The notes beneath the pieces are model-generated. The model searched no databases, was not told where the DNA came from, and saw nothing but the letters and a program-made list of their open reading frames with translations. Below are positions 38,254-47,847 of a stretch of 64,000 nucleotides of DNA, one piece after another. The stretch is from G963665925 sp050596425 (GTDB lineage: Bacteria; Bacillota; Clostridia; Peptostreptococcales; Acidaminobacteraceae), in assembly GCF_050596425.1 (NCBI RefSeq), contig NZ_CP192292.1, forward strand, positions 744,001-808,000, read 5' to 3'. The position numbers and the translations under genes are program-made. Position 1 is the first letter of the stretch. Every line of letters starts with the position of its first letter.

Positions 38254-39297
38254 ATGGAAAAGAAAAGTCGCTTTGAAGGATGCCTTATTGGCGGGGCTGT
38301 TGGAGATGCTTTAGGCTGGCCTGTCGAATTCCTTAAACTTGATGAAATAAAGAAAAAGTTTGGTGATAAAGGGGTTATTGAGCTTACCCAGCCAGATTGT
38401 GGCAAGGCAGAAATCACAGATGACACTCAAATGACGATGTTTACTGCGGAAGGTATTCTTCGTGCAGAATCAAGATTAAGAAATAAAGGAATCTGTCATG
38501 CGCCTACAGTTATCTATTTTGCATACCAGCGTTGGTTAACTACACAAGGATATCCGAAGAAAGAGTCTTTGGACTGGATCTATGATGGGTGGTTAATGAA
38601 TAAAAATAAGCTGTACGCAAGAAGAGCACCAGGAAATTCATGTATCACTGCTCTTTTAAGCGATGATAAAGGAACTCTGGAAAATCCAATCAATAACAGC
38701 AAAGGCTGTGGTGCTGTTATGCGATCAGCACCGTTTGGATTATTTCTGGAAAAGAATAGTGCCTATGAGATTGCAAAGGAATCAGCAGCACTGACACATG
38801 GGCATCCAACCGGTTATGTAACGGCTGGAGCATTAGCCTATATTATTGCTGAGATAGTTGGTGGAACAGGATTACGAGAATCTATATTTAATACGATTGA
38901 AAAACTGAGTTCAGAAAATAGCGGTATGGAATGCACTAAAAAACTTAATCAGGCTTTAGATTTATCTGGAACTGATATACCGGATTATAAAGCTATCTCA
39001 GAAATCGGAGAAGGTTGGATTGCTGAAGAAGCATTAGGTATTAGTGTATTTTGTGCTTTAAGATATGAAACTGATTTTAGAAAAGCGCTTATAGCTTCAG
39101 TAAACCATGATGGCGATAGCGATAGCACAGGTTCGATAACTGGAAATATGCTTGGTGCATTACTTGGCATTCAAAATCTCCCGCAAGAATGGCTTAAATC
39201 AGTTGAGCTTTTTGAAGAAATTATTGAATTGGCGAACGACTTATTGTTAGGATATCAAGACAATGATAGCTGGTGGAAAAAGTATCCTGGGTATTGA
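38254..39297 (+). CDS. ADP-ribosylglycohydrolase (DraG/ARH family)
   Basis: The 347-residue product has the metal-binding motifs of the family: GGAVGDALGWPVEF near 10, ITDDTQMTMF near 53, and VNHDGDSDSTGSITG near 285. It removes ADP-ribose from proteins or nucleic acids. It follows mcrC by 21 bases with GGTGGTGA, so it is probably cotranscribed. No matching ADP-ribosyltransferase is visible in the window. Confidence 0.9.
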   Translation: MEKKSRFEGCLIGGAVGDALGWPVEFLKLDEIKKKFGDKGVIELTQPDCGKAEITDDTQMTMFTAEGILRAESRLRNKGICHAPTVIYFAYQRWLTTQGYPKKESLDWIYDGWLMNKNKLYARRAPGNSCITALLSDDKGTLENPINNSKGCGAVMRSAPFGLFLEKNSAYEIAKESAALTHGHPTGYVTAGALAYIIAEIVGGTGLRESIFNTIEKLSSENSGMECTKKLNQALDLSGTDIPDYKAISEIGEGWIAEEALGISVFCALRYETDFRKALIASVNHDGDSDSTGSITGNMLGALLGIQNLPQEWLKSVELFEEIIELANDLLLGYQDNDSWWKKYPGY

Positions 39298-39375
39298 TAA
39301 ATCCAGAGCATTATTGATACTTTTGTTCAAGCAAATTCATTTATTCATCCAACCAAGAGAGGAGTGAAAGATAAG

Positions 39376-40077
39376 TTGATTTCAGAGAAGATTGTGATTG
39401 ATAAGTTAGAAGAAAATGATATTGATGCTTTTGAAGTGGATACTTTAGATTCTCAACTAGAAACACTAATTGCTCTTAAAAATAGTAATGTTGAAGAATT
39501 TCTCCGGTTCATTAAATCCCATGATATTACAACCGTGTTTTACAACAAGGCATTTTATGATCCTGATATCTTTAAAATAACAGATGAAGAGATTAACAGA
39601 TTAGATGATGACTTACTTGAAGTACTGACAGATGAAATAGATAATTACAACACTCAAACAGATGATATTGATTTTTCTAGACCTATTCAAATAACTTACT
39701 TTGCATTATATCAAGGGCAAAAAGTTGGCTTTTTTGAAAGTGATTATTGGCATTTTGATGAAGGATTGTTACTGGGAAAAGAAAAATATTTAGATTTGAT
39801 CGATTCATATGAAAGTGTCATTGATGACGTGCTTGAAAGACGCAAAGAAACTGAAGAAAAGCTGAGATCAGATTTGGAGACCTTAATATCTGAGGATGAG
39901 CAGTTTTTGTTATGCACAAACCAAAGACTTCGATTAAGTTATATCCAGCAACTGTTAAATAAAAAGAATATGGGGCAATATCGGGAATTATTTACGCACG
40001 GTTCAGAGTTCATTAATCCTCGTACAGCCCAAAACTATATTGATTTAGTATGGAAGAAGTTAAAAGTTTCAAAATAG
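39376..40077 (+). CDS. Acidic protein of unknown function
   Basis: This 233-residue acidic, mostly helical product is not recognised. A GTG at 39364 lies inside the GAGAGGAG ribosome site, so the TTG at 39376 is the more likely start. The sequence TTGATTTCAGAGA also occurs at 22716 after a similar ribosome site. A central ITYFALYQGQKVGFFESDYW segment and a long helix near 160-190 are the main features. It sits in the run of accessory genes after McrBC. Confidence 0.6.
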   Translation: MISEKIVIDKLEENDIDAFEVDTLDSQLETLIALKNSNVEEFLRFIKSHDITTVFYNKAFYDPDIFKITDEEINRLDDDLLEVLTDEIDNYNTQTDDIDFSRPIQITYFALYQGQKVGFFESDYWHFDEGLLLGKEKYLDLIDSYESVIDDVLERRKETEEKLRSDLETLISEDEQFLLCTNQRLRLSYIQQLLNKKNMGQYRELFTHGSEFINPRTAQNYIDLVWKKLKVSK

Positions 40078-40111
40078 TTGTTAATTAGAACTTTGCAAAG
40101 GGGGAAGGGGA

Positions 40112-40684
40112 ATGGCAATTAACTATAAAAAATGTCCCAATTGTGGTTCGACTAATGTTCTTGGAATTTTATATGGAATGCCAACACATGAAGCTTTTCT
40201 AAAGGCTGAAGCAGGTGAAATAAAGCTGGGAGGTTGCTGTATAACGGGCAGTGATCCTGAGTATTATTGTAAAGATTGTGAACATGAGTGGGATAAACAA
40301 CAGGCAATTGATTATGCATATAACCAAATGGAATCGCTTATAACTTCAGTTGGTGGGTATTTTGGTGGTTATTATGAGGTAGAAATCAATTTGAAAAGTA
40401 GAGAATTGACATGGAAGCATTTTGGTGGGGGAAATGATGAATCTTATAGAAAAGTGTTTCGGAATACAACTGCTGATAAGCTGATTGAAGAGCTTAAACT
40501 TATTGAGTTATTGAATTGGAAGTCTGAATATGTAGATCCACATATTCTTGATGGAACCCAGTGGAGTATTGAAATCGTTAGAAAAGGACGAAATATTAAG
40601 AAACATGGAAGTAATATGTATCCCGATGGGTGGGAACGCTTTTGTGAAATTATTCGAAAGATTTCCGGGAGAAAGTTTGAATGA
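40112..40684 (+). CDS. Zinc-ribbon protein of unknown function
   Basis: The 190-residue product starts with a zinc ribbon, CPNCGSTNVLG and YYCKDCEHEW (residues about 8-60), then an alpha/beta domain with Gly-rich SVGGYFGGYYEVEI. No enzyme motif is evident. GGGGAAGGGG precedes the ATG. Confidence 0.65.
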   Translation: MAINYKKCPNCGSTNVLGILYGMPTHEAFLKAEAGEIKLGGCCITGSDPEYYCKDCEHEWDKQQAIDYAYNQMESLITSVGGYFGGYYEVEINLKSRELTWKHFGGGNDESYRKVFRNTTADKLIEELKLIELLNWKSEYVDPHILDGTQWSIEIVRKGRNIKKHGSNMYPDGWERFCEIIRKISGRKFE

Positions 40685-40699
40685 TAAGGGGATTATGTA

Positions 40700-41905
40700 A
40701 TGAATGTAGAATTATTATTGCAGGAATTATCATCAGTATCAAAAAAATATGAATTGATTAACCAAAAAACTGGGGGTTATTTTAATATATTCGAAATAGC
40801 TAATATTTGGTCAGATGAAGTTACTATCTGTAGGGTATTACACGAAATTCTTTCGCCTGAAGGTACTCATTTTCAGGGGCGCAAATATTTAAGAACATTT
40901 ATCAAAGATGTTCTTAGAATTGAAATGCCAGAAACAGAGTTGGGAACTGCAAAGGTATTCCGTGAATACAGAATAGACAATAATAGGCGTATTGATTTAG
41001 CTATTCAAACAATAAATTATTTTATTCCTATAGAGGTTAAAATATTTGCAGGAGAACAAGCGAACCAATGTTTTGACTATGAAAAGGTCGCTAAGAATTC
41101 AAAGGTTTATTATCTGACCAGATTTGGAGAATGTCCAAGTGAATACAGTGCAAAGGGGTTGGCTAAATCTGGTGATGGATATTTAGAAGTCTCTTGTGTT
41201 TCTTTTTCAGAGGATATTTTAAATTGGCTTGAAAGCTGTGTGTCTCAAACAGAGACGATGAAAATAGCTCCAATTCGTGAAGTATTATTTCAATTTATGA
41301 TGACTATTCGCAAATTTACGAATCAGATGGAGGATGAAAAAGAAATGGAAATATTAGATGTACTTATGAAAACACCTGAAAATATAAAGAGTGCCATAGC
41401 TATTCAAAATTGTGTTGACCAGGCTAGGCTAAGTCTGATGAAGAAAATGTTTACTAAGATCGAAGAGAAAATCGGTAGAACTAAGCTGGAAAATGAATAT
41501 GATTACGCCTTTAACGAATATAAGAAGTGCAATGATTTCTATAAATATAAGTATTCAACCTATCCCGGAATTAGCTATGAGTATAAATCAAAAGTAAAAC
41601 CTAATGTAGATATTTGGGTTCGTATTGAAATTGATAATCATATATTTGTAGGCTACTGTTGTCCAGTAGACGGAAATTCTGGAAAGCAAGCATTAACGGA
41701 AGACGAAATTGAAAAAATTCTAGGTGTTGAACCGTATATTGATAATTGGTGGGCTTACTGGGAATATGCGCCAGAAGATAATGATGCGCTTAGCCCAGAT
41801 TTTAAAGGGGCGAATGATCCTTATTTACAGCTTTTTGATGAAAGAGATTTAGAACAGTTTACTACTAAGTGTGCTGACAAAGTAATTGAATTATTAGATA
41901 GATAA
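40700..41905 (+). CDS. PD-(D/E)XK nuclease superfamily protein
   Basis: The 401-residue product has a nuclease core at about 70-140: a Glu in LHEILSP, Asp in RRIDLAIQTI, and the Glu-X-Lys in FIPIEVKIFAGEQ with a following Gln. This is typical of the PD-(D/E)XK family often found in defence islands. The C-terminal half may bind DNA or a partner. It starts 15 bases after the zinc-ribbon gene. Confidence 0.75.
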   Translation: MNVELLLQELSSVSKKYELINQKTGGYFNIFEIANIWSDEVTICRVLHEILSPEGTHFQGRKYLRTFIKDVLRIEMPETELGTAKVFREYRIDNNRRIDLAIQTINYFIPIEVKIFAGEQANQCFDYEKVAKNSKVYYLTRFGECPSEYSAKGLAKSGDGYLEVSCVSFSEDILNWLESCVSQTETMKIAPIREVLFQFMMTIRKFTNQMEDEKEMEILDVLMKTPENIKSAIAIQNCVDQARLSLMKKMFTKIEEKIGRTKLENEYDYAFNEYKKCNDFYKYKYSTYPGISYEYKSKVKPNVDIWVRIEIDNHIFVGYCCPVDGNSGKQALTEDEIEKILGVEPYIDNWWAYWEYAPEDNDALSPDFKGANDPYLQLFDERDLEQFTTKCADKVIELLDR

Positions 41906-41937
41906 CAAATTCGAAAAATCTTTAAGGAGGGGTGCTA

Positions 41938-42525
41938 ATGCTAGAAAAAGCAATACTTATAGCGATTAAAGCCCATTATGGGCAACTAGACAAGGGTGGA
42001 CAACCCTATATATTACATCCGTTAAGAGTTATGCAAAGCTGTAATTCAGATTTAGAAAAGATATGTGCTGTCTTACATGATGTTATTGAAGATACGAATA
42101 TATCATTAAATGAGTTGAGAGAAGAAGGCTTTTCAGAGGAAGTTTTGGTAATCTTAGATTTATTGACGAAAAAAGAGCAAGAAGATTACAGTACATTTAT
42201 TGATAGGATAAGTAAAAATGAAACAGCATGTCGAGTCAAAATTGCTGATTTGCAGGATAACATGAATCTTTCACGTATTAAAAGCCCAAGCATAGAAGAT
42301 AAAAAACGAGTAGAAAAATACATGGATGCATTCGAAAGATTACATGGGGTTCTATATCCTGAAAAGGATAATATTGAAGACTACTATGAAATTGAGATTA
42401 ATGGTTGTGTTACACTTCCTAAAATTGTAACTGAAGATCAATTCTATGAAAAATTCATTGGGTTTATTGAAACAAATCACTGGTATTTTGGTGGTGGAAT
42501 TAACATAGTTGAGGAGGACGAATAA
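41938..42525 (+). CDS. SpoT/MESH1-like HD hydrolase with C-terminal extension
   Basis: The 195-residue HD-domain protein has AHYGQLDKGGQPYILHPLRV, CAVLHDVIEDTNI and a later VKIADLQDNMNL, the metal and substrate motifs of ppGpp hydrolases (small alarmone hydrolase type). No synthetase domain is present. The last 60 residues are an extra domain. AAGGAGG at 41924-41930 favours the ATG at 41938 over a GTG at 41932. Neighbour genes suggest nucleotide-signalling defence or immunity, by inference only. Confidence 0.78.
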   Translation: MLEKAILIAIKAHYGQLDKGGQPYILHPLRVMQSCNSDLEKICAVLHDVIEDTNISLNELREEGFSEEVLVILDLLTKKEQEDYSTFIDRISKNETACRVKIADLQDNMNLSRIKSPSIEDKKRVEKYMDAFERLHGVLYPEKDNIEDYYEIEINGCVTLPKIVTEDQFYEKFIGFIETNHWYFGGGINIVEEDE

Positions 42526-43008
42526 ATGAGTACATTCACAGCACAAATTTTAATAGGACACGATCATCGATATGGTGGTGGTATAATCCCGAGTCATGCA
42601 GTATTCTTGTCTGAAAATAGCAGGCCTGCGTGGATATTAAAGAATCTGGATTTATTTGAAGAAGGGAATGAATCCGAATTTATTAGATGGATTCCAACTA
42701 TTGATAATATGTTAGATGATGCCATGTTGTTGATAGGTGTCCATGTGATTAAAGATGAAGCTGTTATAAAAGCGGCAAGAGAATTTTGTAAGGTTGATAA
42801 TTTGAATGATCTTGAGTTATATGAAGCCTTTACCTCGGAGGATTTACAAACACTTTATGAGCTTGTTAGAACTACAAGCATTGAGTATAGCATTGCTTTA
42901 ACTGTATTTAATGAGTCTCACATTATCAATCAATATAAGACACTAGATCAGTACGAGTGTAGAGCAAATGTATTTACCGTTACCCATAGCAATTATAAAA
43001 ATAGGTGA
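42526..43008 (+). CDS. Protein of unknown function next to the HD hydrolase
   Basis: The 160-residue product starts directly after the stop of the HD gene with a GAGGAGGACG site. A start like FTAQILIGHDHRYGGGI and the following HAVFLSENSRPAW suggest an alpha/beta fold. No known motif. Direct adjacency to its neighbours on both sides suggests it belongs with them. Confidence 0.6.
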   Translation: MSTFTAQILIGHDHRYGGGIIPSHAVFLSENSRPAWILKNLDLFEEGNESEFIRWIPTIDNMLDDAMLLIGVHVIKDEAVIKAAREFCKVDNLNDLELYEAFTSEDLQTLYELVRTTSIEYSIALTVFNESHIINQYKTLDQYECRANVFTVTHSNYKNR

Positions 43009-43016
43009 TGATTTTA

Positions 43017-43562
43017 ATGGACAAAATCGAATGCTGTATATCAGAATTTAAAATAAATACTTTTGATCCTTCTAAGGATAAGGCTGAATTGATTCCTGAT
43101 GAAAAAGGTGTTTATTTGATAAGTGTTAAGAATATTAGTCAGTTACCAGAGCAAATGAGAGGCGTATTTTTCAATAGATTTAACGAGCGTGAAGTGCTTT
43201 ATGTTGGATTGTCAGGTGGTAGAGGGTTAAGAAAACGTGATTATAGAAATCACTTTAAAGGAACTGCAAGGAATTCAACACTCAGAAAAAGCTTAGGAGT
43301 TTTATTTGGATACGAAAAAGTTCATAGCAGAAATGAAGCTAAATCAACAAAATACAGATTCGATAATGATAGTGAGCAAGAGTTGAGTCGATGGATGAAA
43401 GCAAATCTAATGATGCATTATTGTACGGGGCTTGAGAATGTTGAGTTGATTGAATCTATATTGATTGAAGCTTTTAATCCACCTCTGAACCTTGCAAAGA
43501 ATAAAAACGAAACAAACAAAAAATTCAGACAATATTTAAGCAAATTGAGATGCTCAATATGA
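43017..43562 (+). CDS. GIY-YIG-like nuclease
   Basis: The 181-residue product has GVYLISVKN and VLYVGLSGGRGLR resembling the GIY-YIG pair. An Arg-rich HFKGTARNSTLRKSLG helix, a Glu near VELIESILIEAF, and an NPPLNLAKN tail follow. GIY-YIG proteins cleave DNA. An AGGTGAT site supports the ATG at 43017; overlap with the previous stop is small. It is the last gene of the run that starts with mcrB. Confidence 0.65.
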   Translation: MDKIECCISEFKINTFDPSKDKAELIPDEKGVYLISVKNISQLPEQMRGVFFNRFNEREVLYVGLSGGRGLRKRDYRNHFKGTARNSTLRKSLGVLFGYEKVHSRNEAKSTKYRFDNDSEQELSRWMKANLMMHYCTGLENVELIESILIEAFNPPLNLAKNKNETNKKFRQYLSKLRCSI

Positions 43563-43578
43563 TTGTCTGAATGTGTGG

Positions 43579-43870
43579 TTATGTCGAAGTGAAATCATCA
43601 ATTTGCATTGCCAAAAAATCACTTTTCAAATCGACTGGAATATTGAATTGAAGACCAGCAGTATTCATAATCATAAGTTTAATAGCTAATAAATGTGTAT
43701 CTGTTTCAAGTAGGCTTGCTGTTTCGTAAAAATTATAGCCTAACTGAAACAGAGATATTATATCATGATTCGGCAATAAGATTTAAAACATCAACATTCA
43801 TGCAGGCAGCTATTACAAAAGGGTTTCTGATCAAAAAATACCATATCATAGTAGTTCACGACAGGATAAA
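43579..43870 (-). pseudogene. immA-like remnant with internal deletion
   Basis: On the minus strand the end encodes YNFYETASLLETDTHLLA and IPVDLKSDFLA, close to the C-terminus of the intact immA at 48228. Further upstream it encodes RNPFVIAACMNVDV, close to the N-terminus (RNPFEIAAYMNIDV). The middle (roughly 70 codons, including the zinc-binding HExxH) is missing, so it is non-functional. Confidence 0.8.
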
Positions 43871-43915
43871 TAGGCTTTGAAAAGTGATGAGTCTAAAAAA
43901 ATACTTTAATAATGT

Positions 43916-43940
43916 GACTTATTGTATGTTGACTTATTGT
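43916..43940 (+). promoter_or_regulatory. C-box-like operator of the type II restriction system
   Basis: GACTTATTGT occurs at 43916-43925 and 43931-43940, 15 bases apart. This resembles the paired GACTTATAGTC operators described for controller proteins. It lies about 40 bases upstream of the controller gene. Confidence 0.6.
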
Positions 43941-43980
43941 ATTCAGATGTTTAGAATTAAAATTGAGGTGATATGTATTT

Positions 43981-44235
43981 ATGGATATTAAAAGTGTTTT
44001 TGCGAATAATGTAAAAAAATATAGAACTAAAAAGGGATTATCGCAAGAAGCTTTTGCGGAGAAAGCCGGGTTACATAGAACCTATATTAGTGCAATTGAG
44101 CGTGAAAAAAGAAGTATAGCATTAGAAAATATTCAAAAAATAGCAGATGCTTTAGAGATAGAGACATATTTATTATTTATCTATATTGAACCGGAAAAAA
44201 AGAAAGGAGGTAGATTGGGAAATGAGAAACTATGA
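43981..44235 (+). CDS. Controller (C) protein, XRE-type
   Basis: This is an 84-residue single-domain HTH (KYRTKKGLSQEAFAEKAG, HRTYISAIEREKRS) of the size and position of restriction C proteins, which time endonuclease expression after transfer. It overlaps the methylase start by 14 bases, and the operator lies upstream. The order of controller, methylase and endonuclease on one transcript is unusual but seen in some systems. Confidence 0.8.
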   Translation: MDIKSVFANNVKKYRTKKGLSQEAFAEKAGLHRTYISAIEREKRSIALENIQKIADALEIETYLLFIYIEPEKKKGGRLGNEKL

Positions 44236-47155
44236 ATTGCCAATAGAAACGGTTATTGCTAGACTTGGTTATAAAGATTCAGAAAATATTATTTATTATA
44301 GTGAATTTAATGGATCTAAATATACTAATCATATAACCAAAATAGTTACTGAGATTAAGCCATATGCAATTTATTTTGTAGATGAAAAACCATTTATTAT
44401 TTTTTTTGATAGCCTTTTTGATGATGCTTCTTTTAAAATAATTAGTAAAAAGGTCTGGAACGCTCAAGTTCCTGTTGCGGTATTTTGTGATGACCAAACA
44501 GTCAAAATTTACAATGGAATGTCCTTAAATTTGTCATCTTATGTGATAGAGAAAGCTACAGAGTTTTCGGTAGATAGTTGCTCTATTGCTTCAGATTTTT
44601 CATATGTAGAAATAACTAATCCTATGTTTTGGGGAAAGTTTTCGAAAAGATTCTCTACCCCTAATTTGAACAAGTTTTTACTATCAAATATTACTTATTT
44701 AACTGAGCAATTAAAAAATACTTATCATATAAATTTTGCTACAAAATTGGTTTTAAGACTTATTTTTATAAGATTCTTGATTGACCGTGGAGTCGATTTA
44801 GCGTATGGAAATTTTTCTGGTAATATTGAGCAGGCAAAGAATGAACTTTTGAAATATTTGAGAAATAAAGATTCTATATATACACTGTTTGCATACCTCA
44901 AATCAAAATTTAATGGCAATCTTTTTGACTTGGGTGGTGAAATTGAATGTCCTGAATTAACACAGGATGTATTTAATTTGCTTGCTGACTTCTTATCTGG
45001 AACAATTTCAATGGAGGATGGTCAACTATCATTATTTGCAATGTATGATTTTAATATTATTCCAGTAGAGTTAATAAGTAATATTTATGAAATTTTGCTT
45101 GGACGAGAAGCTAGAGATAAAGACAATTCCTTCTATACTCCTAATTACCTTGTTGAGTACATTTTAGATAAAACGACATTAGGATTCTTAAAAGAACACT
45201 CAGAATATACTATATTAGACCCAGCATGTGGTTCGGGTGTTTTTTTGGTTGATAGCTATCGCCGTATGGTAGAAGAAAATTTAAGTGGAAAATTGTATTG
45301 CGACGATGATGATTTACTTAAATCGATTTTAACTAATAATATTTATGGTATAGATATTAACGAAGAAGCGATTGATGTGACAATATTTTCTCTTTATTTA
45401 ACTGTTTTGGATTATAAAGATCCAAAATCTTTATCAACTTTCACGTTGCCAAATTTAAAAGGAACTAATCTATTTGTTTGCGATTTCTTTGATGATGAAG
45501 AACTTAAAGGACTAAAAGATTGCAAGTTTGATTTTATTATTGGTAATCCACCATGGGGTAATGTAAAAACAGGTCTTCATTTAGAGTATTGTGAAAAAAA
45601 TGGATACAAAGACAAACAACAGAATAATGAAATTTGTAGAAGCTTTGTTTTTAGAGCAAAAGATTTTAGCCATGCTCGCACGATGTGCTGTTTTATTTTA
45701 CATTCCAAATTACTATACAATCAAAAACAGCCATCTAAAAGATTTAGAAGCTTCTTATTAGAGAAGACAAAAATTCATAGTATAATTGAGATGTCATCTG
45801 TTAGAAAATTGGTCTTTGAAAACGCGGATGCTCCTGCTGTGATAATTTCTTTTAGCTATGAAGACGGAAACAACTTGGACAATATTTTCAATTATACATC
45901 TATTAAACCCAATATTTTCTTCAAATTATTTAATATTATTGTTATTGAGAAAAATGATATAAAATATATACAACAGGATATGTTATTAAAATTTGATTGG
46001 GTTTGGAAAACTATTGTATATGGATTTTCAAATGATATAAACTTAATAATGAAATTGAAAAATCACTTCTGCACTATCTCAGAAGCAATCAAAAAGCAGG
46101 AACTTCCTATTATTATAGGAGCAGGAGTAGAATATCAAGATGGTGACAAGAAGGATGCTTCTCATTTAGTTAATAAAAAATTACTTGATTCACAAAAAGG
46201 AGTAGATCATTTTTTTGTAAACACAAGTAATACTACTCTATTTTTAAAAAGCAAAGTGCATCGTCCTCGAGAAAGAGCATTATTTGTTCCACCATATGTG
46301 TTAACACCTACTGGAGTGAACTGTAATAATTACAAATTGAGGGCTGCTTTTAGTGATGACGAATTTGTTTGTAAAAAGACCATGTATATTATTAAGGGAT
46401 CCGAGGAACAAAGACCATTTTTAATGAATTTAGCTGGCTTACTAAATTCATCATTATATTCCTACTTAAATCTTATGTTAGGAACTTCAATAGGAATTGA
46501 ACGAGAGCAACGCTTTATGGGAGAAGTATTAGAGTATCCTTATATTTATTCTGAGGATATTGTAAATAAAACTGAGAATATTCATAGAGAAAAAAAGAAA
46601 GATGACTTTTTTGATTTTTTAGATTTAGATTTAAAAATAGAGGAACTTGATAATTTGGTTTTACAGGAATTTAGACTAAAAAACAATAAGTTTATTGATT
46701 ATGCAATTAATATTCAGATACCAGAACTAACTAATACAGATATTGAGAGCATCTATAAAAAAGTATCTAATGAGGAGTTGATTGCATACAGTGAGAGCTT
46801 CACTAAACAATTTGCTGCTATTTATCAGCGCGTAGAAAAGCATATTGGCATTAAATTCTATCAAAACGTACTTAATAAATTTTCTATATTTGAACTTTCG
46901 GTATTAAATGGCATATCAGATAATACTATTGATTTTATTGAAGATACGGATAGCGATAAAACATTATTATCAAGATTTTCTGTATATTCTCATAATGACA
47001 AGTTTCATCAAATAAGAGATGTTATTCATTTTAGTGATAATTCATTTTTTATCATTAAACCTAATCTATATAAGTACTGGCATCCTGCAATTGCAGAACT
47101 CGACCTTGCTGATGTTATGGAACAAATAATGAATGATGCGGGAGGTGACAATTGA
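44222..47155 (+). CDS. N6-adenine DNA methyltransferase of a type II system
   Basis: The 977-residue methylase of Eco57I type has motif I ILDPACGSGVFLVDS near 330 and catalytic motif IV FIIGNPPWGN near 440, followed by a long target-recognition region. The first 200 residues are a separate domain without clear nuclease residues. AAAGGAGG at 44203 supports the ATG at 44222. It ends in an overlap with the endonuclease gene (TGATG). Confidence 0.85.
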   Translation: MRNYELPIETVIARLGYKDSENIIYYSEFNGSKYTNHITKIVTEIKPYAIYFVDEKPFIIFFDSLFDDASFKIISKKVWNAQVPVAVFCDDQTVKIYNGMSLNLSSYVIEKATEFSVDSCSIASDFSYVEITNPMFWGKFSKRFSTPNLNKFLLSNITYLTEQLKNTYHINFATKLVLRLIFIRFLIDRGVDLAYGNFSGNIEQAKNELLKYLRNKDSIYTLFAYLKSKFNGNLFDLGGEIECPELTQDVFNLLADFLSGTISMEDGQLSLFAMYDFNIIPVELISNIYEILLGREARDKDNSFYTPNYLVEYILDKTTLGFLKEHSEYTILDPACGSGVFLVDSYRRMVEENLSGKLYCDDDDLLKSILTNNIYGIDINEEAIDVTIFSLYLTVLDYKDPKSLSTFTLPNLKGTNLFVCDFFDDEELKGLKDCKFDFIIGNPPWGNVKTGLHLEYCEKNGYKDKQQNNEICRSFVFRAKDFSHARTMCCFILHSKLLYNQKQPSKRFRSFLLEKTKIHSIIEMSSVRKLVFENADAPAVIISFSYEDGNNLDNIFNYTSIKPNIFFKLFNIIVIEKNDIKYIQQDMLLKFDWVWKTIVYGFSNDINLIMKLKNHFCTISEAIKKQELPIIIGAGVEYQDGDKKDASHLVNKKLLDSQKGVDHFFVNTSNTTLFLKSKVHRPRERALFVPPYVLTPTGVNCNNYKLRAAFSDDEFVCKKTMYIIKGSEEQRPFLMNLAGLLNSSLYSYLNLMLGTSIGIEREQRFMGEVLEYPYIYSEDIVNKTENIHREKKKDDFFDFLDLDLKIEELDNLVLQEFRLKNNKFIDYAINIQIPELTNTDIESIYKKVSNEELIAYSESFTKQFAAIYQRVEKHIGIKFYQNVLNKFSIFELSVLNGISDNTIDFIEDTDSDKTLLSRFSVYSHNDKFHQIRDVIHFSDNSFFIIKPNLYKYWHPAIAELDLADVMEQIMNDAGGDN

Positions 47156-47847
47156 TGGGGGGGTTTAAGCAGCAATCTATAAATGAAGATTTTCAAAAAG
47201 GTTTTTATGATCATATTGTTGAAACAATAGAAAAATGTTGTAACCTAATGAAGCAAAATTGTATTTCATCAGGACGTAAAGTTAAAAATCACGAGGTAAA
47301 TATACAGAACCATTTGTTTTACTATTATCTAGACAAAAATTCTGTGCTAGAAGAATTGGAATGTGATATGTTTCCAATTTCATTTCAAATTGAAACACCG
47401 GAAACGTATGATGAAGACACAGATACATTTATAGGAAGATGTGACATTAGAGTAACATCAAATAATTATTGGGTAAATAAAAATAAAGAAGACTATTATA
47501 TTATAGAGTGTAAACGAATTGATGGAAGTTCACGTCTTAACAATAAATACATCGATGAAGGAGTTTTTAGATTTGTAGATGAACCACCCAAATATCCGAC
47601 TTGCCATAATAAAAATATTATGTTTGGCTTTGTTGTGAAAGATATTGATATTCAAAACAACTCAAAAAAATTGTCAGTTCTTAATAAGAAAAAATTCAAA
47701 TTTAAGGCACAAGGAGACTTGAGTGTAATAAAGGCCGATTCATCAGTGGGATTGTATGAGTATATAAGTGACTATGCTTTATCGGACAAACCATTACAAT
47801 TGTTACATATCTTTTTTGACTTCTCGCCTTTAATAAGAATATCATAA
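47155..47847 (+). CDS. PD-(D/E)XK endonuclease of the type II system
   Basis: The 230-residue product has GRCDIRVTSNN near 96 and YYIIECKRIDG near 116, the Asp and Glu-X-Lys of a PD-(D/E)XK nuclease. It is translationally coupled to the methylase through a GGGAGGTG site, so it is probably the cutting partner. Specificity cannot be predicted. Confidence 0.72.
   Translation: MGGFKQQSINEDFQKGFYDHIVETIEKCCNLMKQNCISSGRKVKNHEVNIQNHLFYYYLDKNSVLEELECDMFPISFQIETPETYDEDTDTFIGRCDIRVTSNNYWVNKNKEDYYIIECKRIDGSSRLNNKYIDEGVFRFVDEPPKYPTCHNKNIMFGFVVKDIDIQNNSKKLSVLNKKKFKFKAQGDLSVIKADSSVGLYEYISDYALSDKPLQLLHIFFDFSPLIRIS

Noticed and set aside
38254..39297. Complete DarT/DarG-type toxin-antitoxin
   Set aside because: Only the hydrolase side is present; no ADP-ribosyltransferase was recognised nearby.
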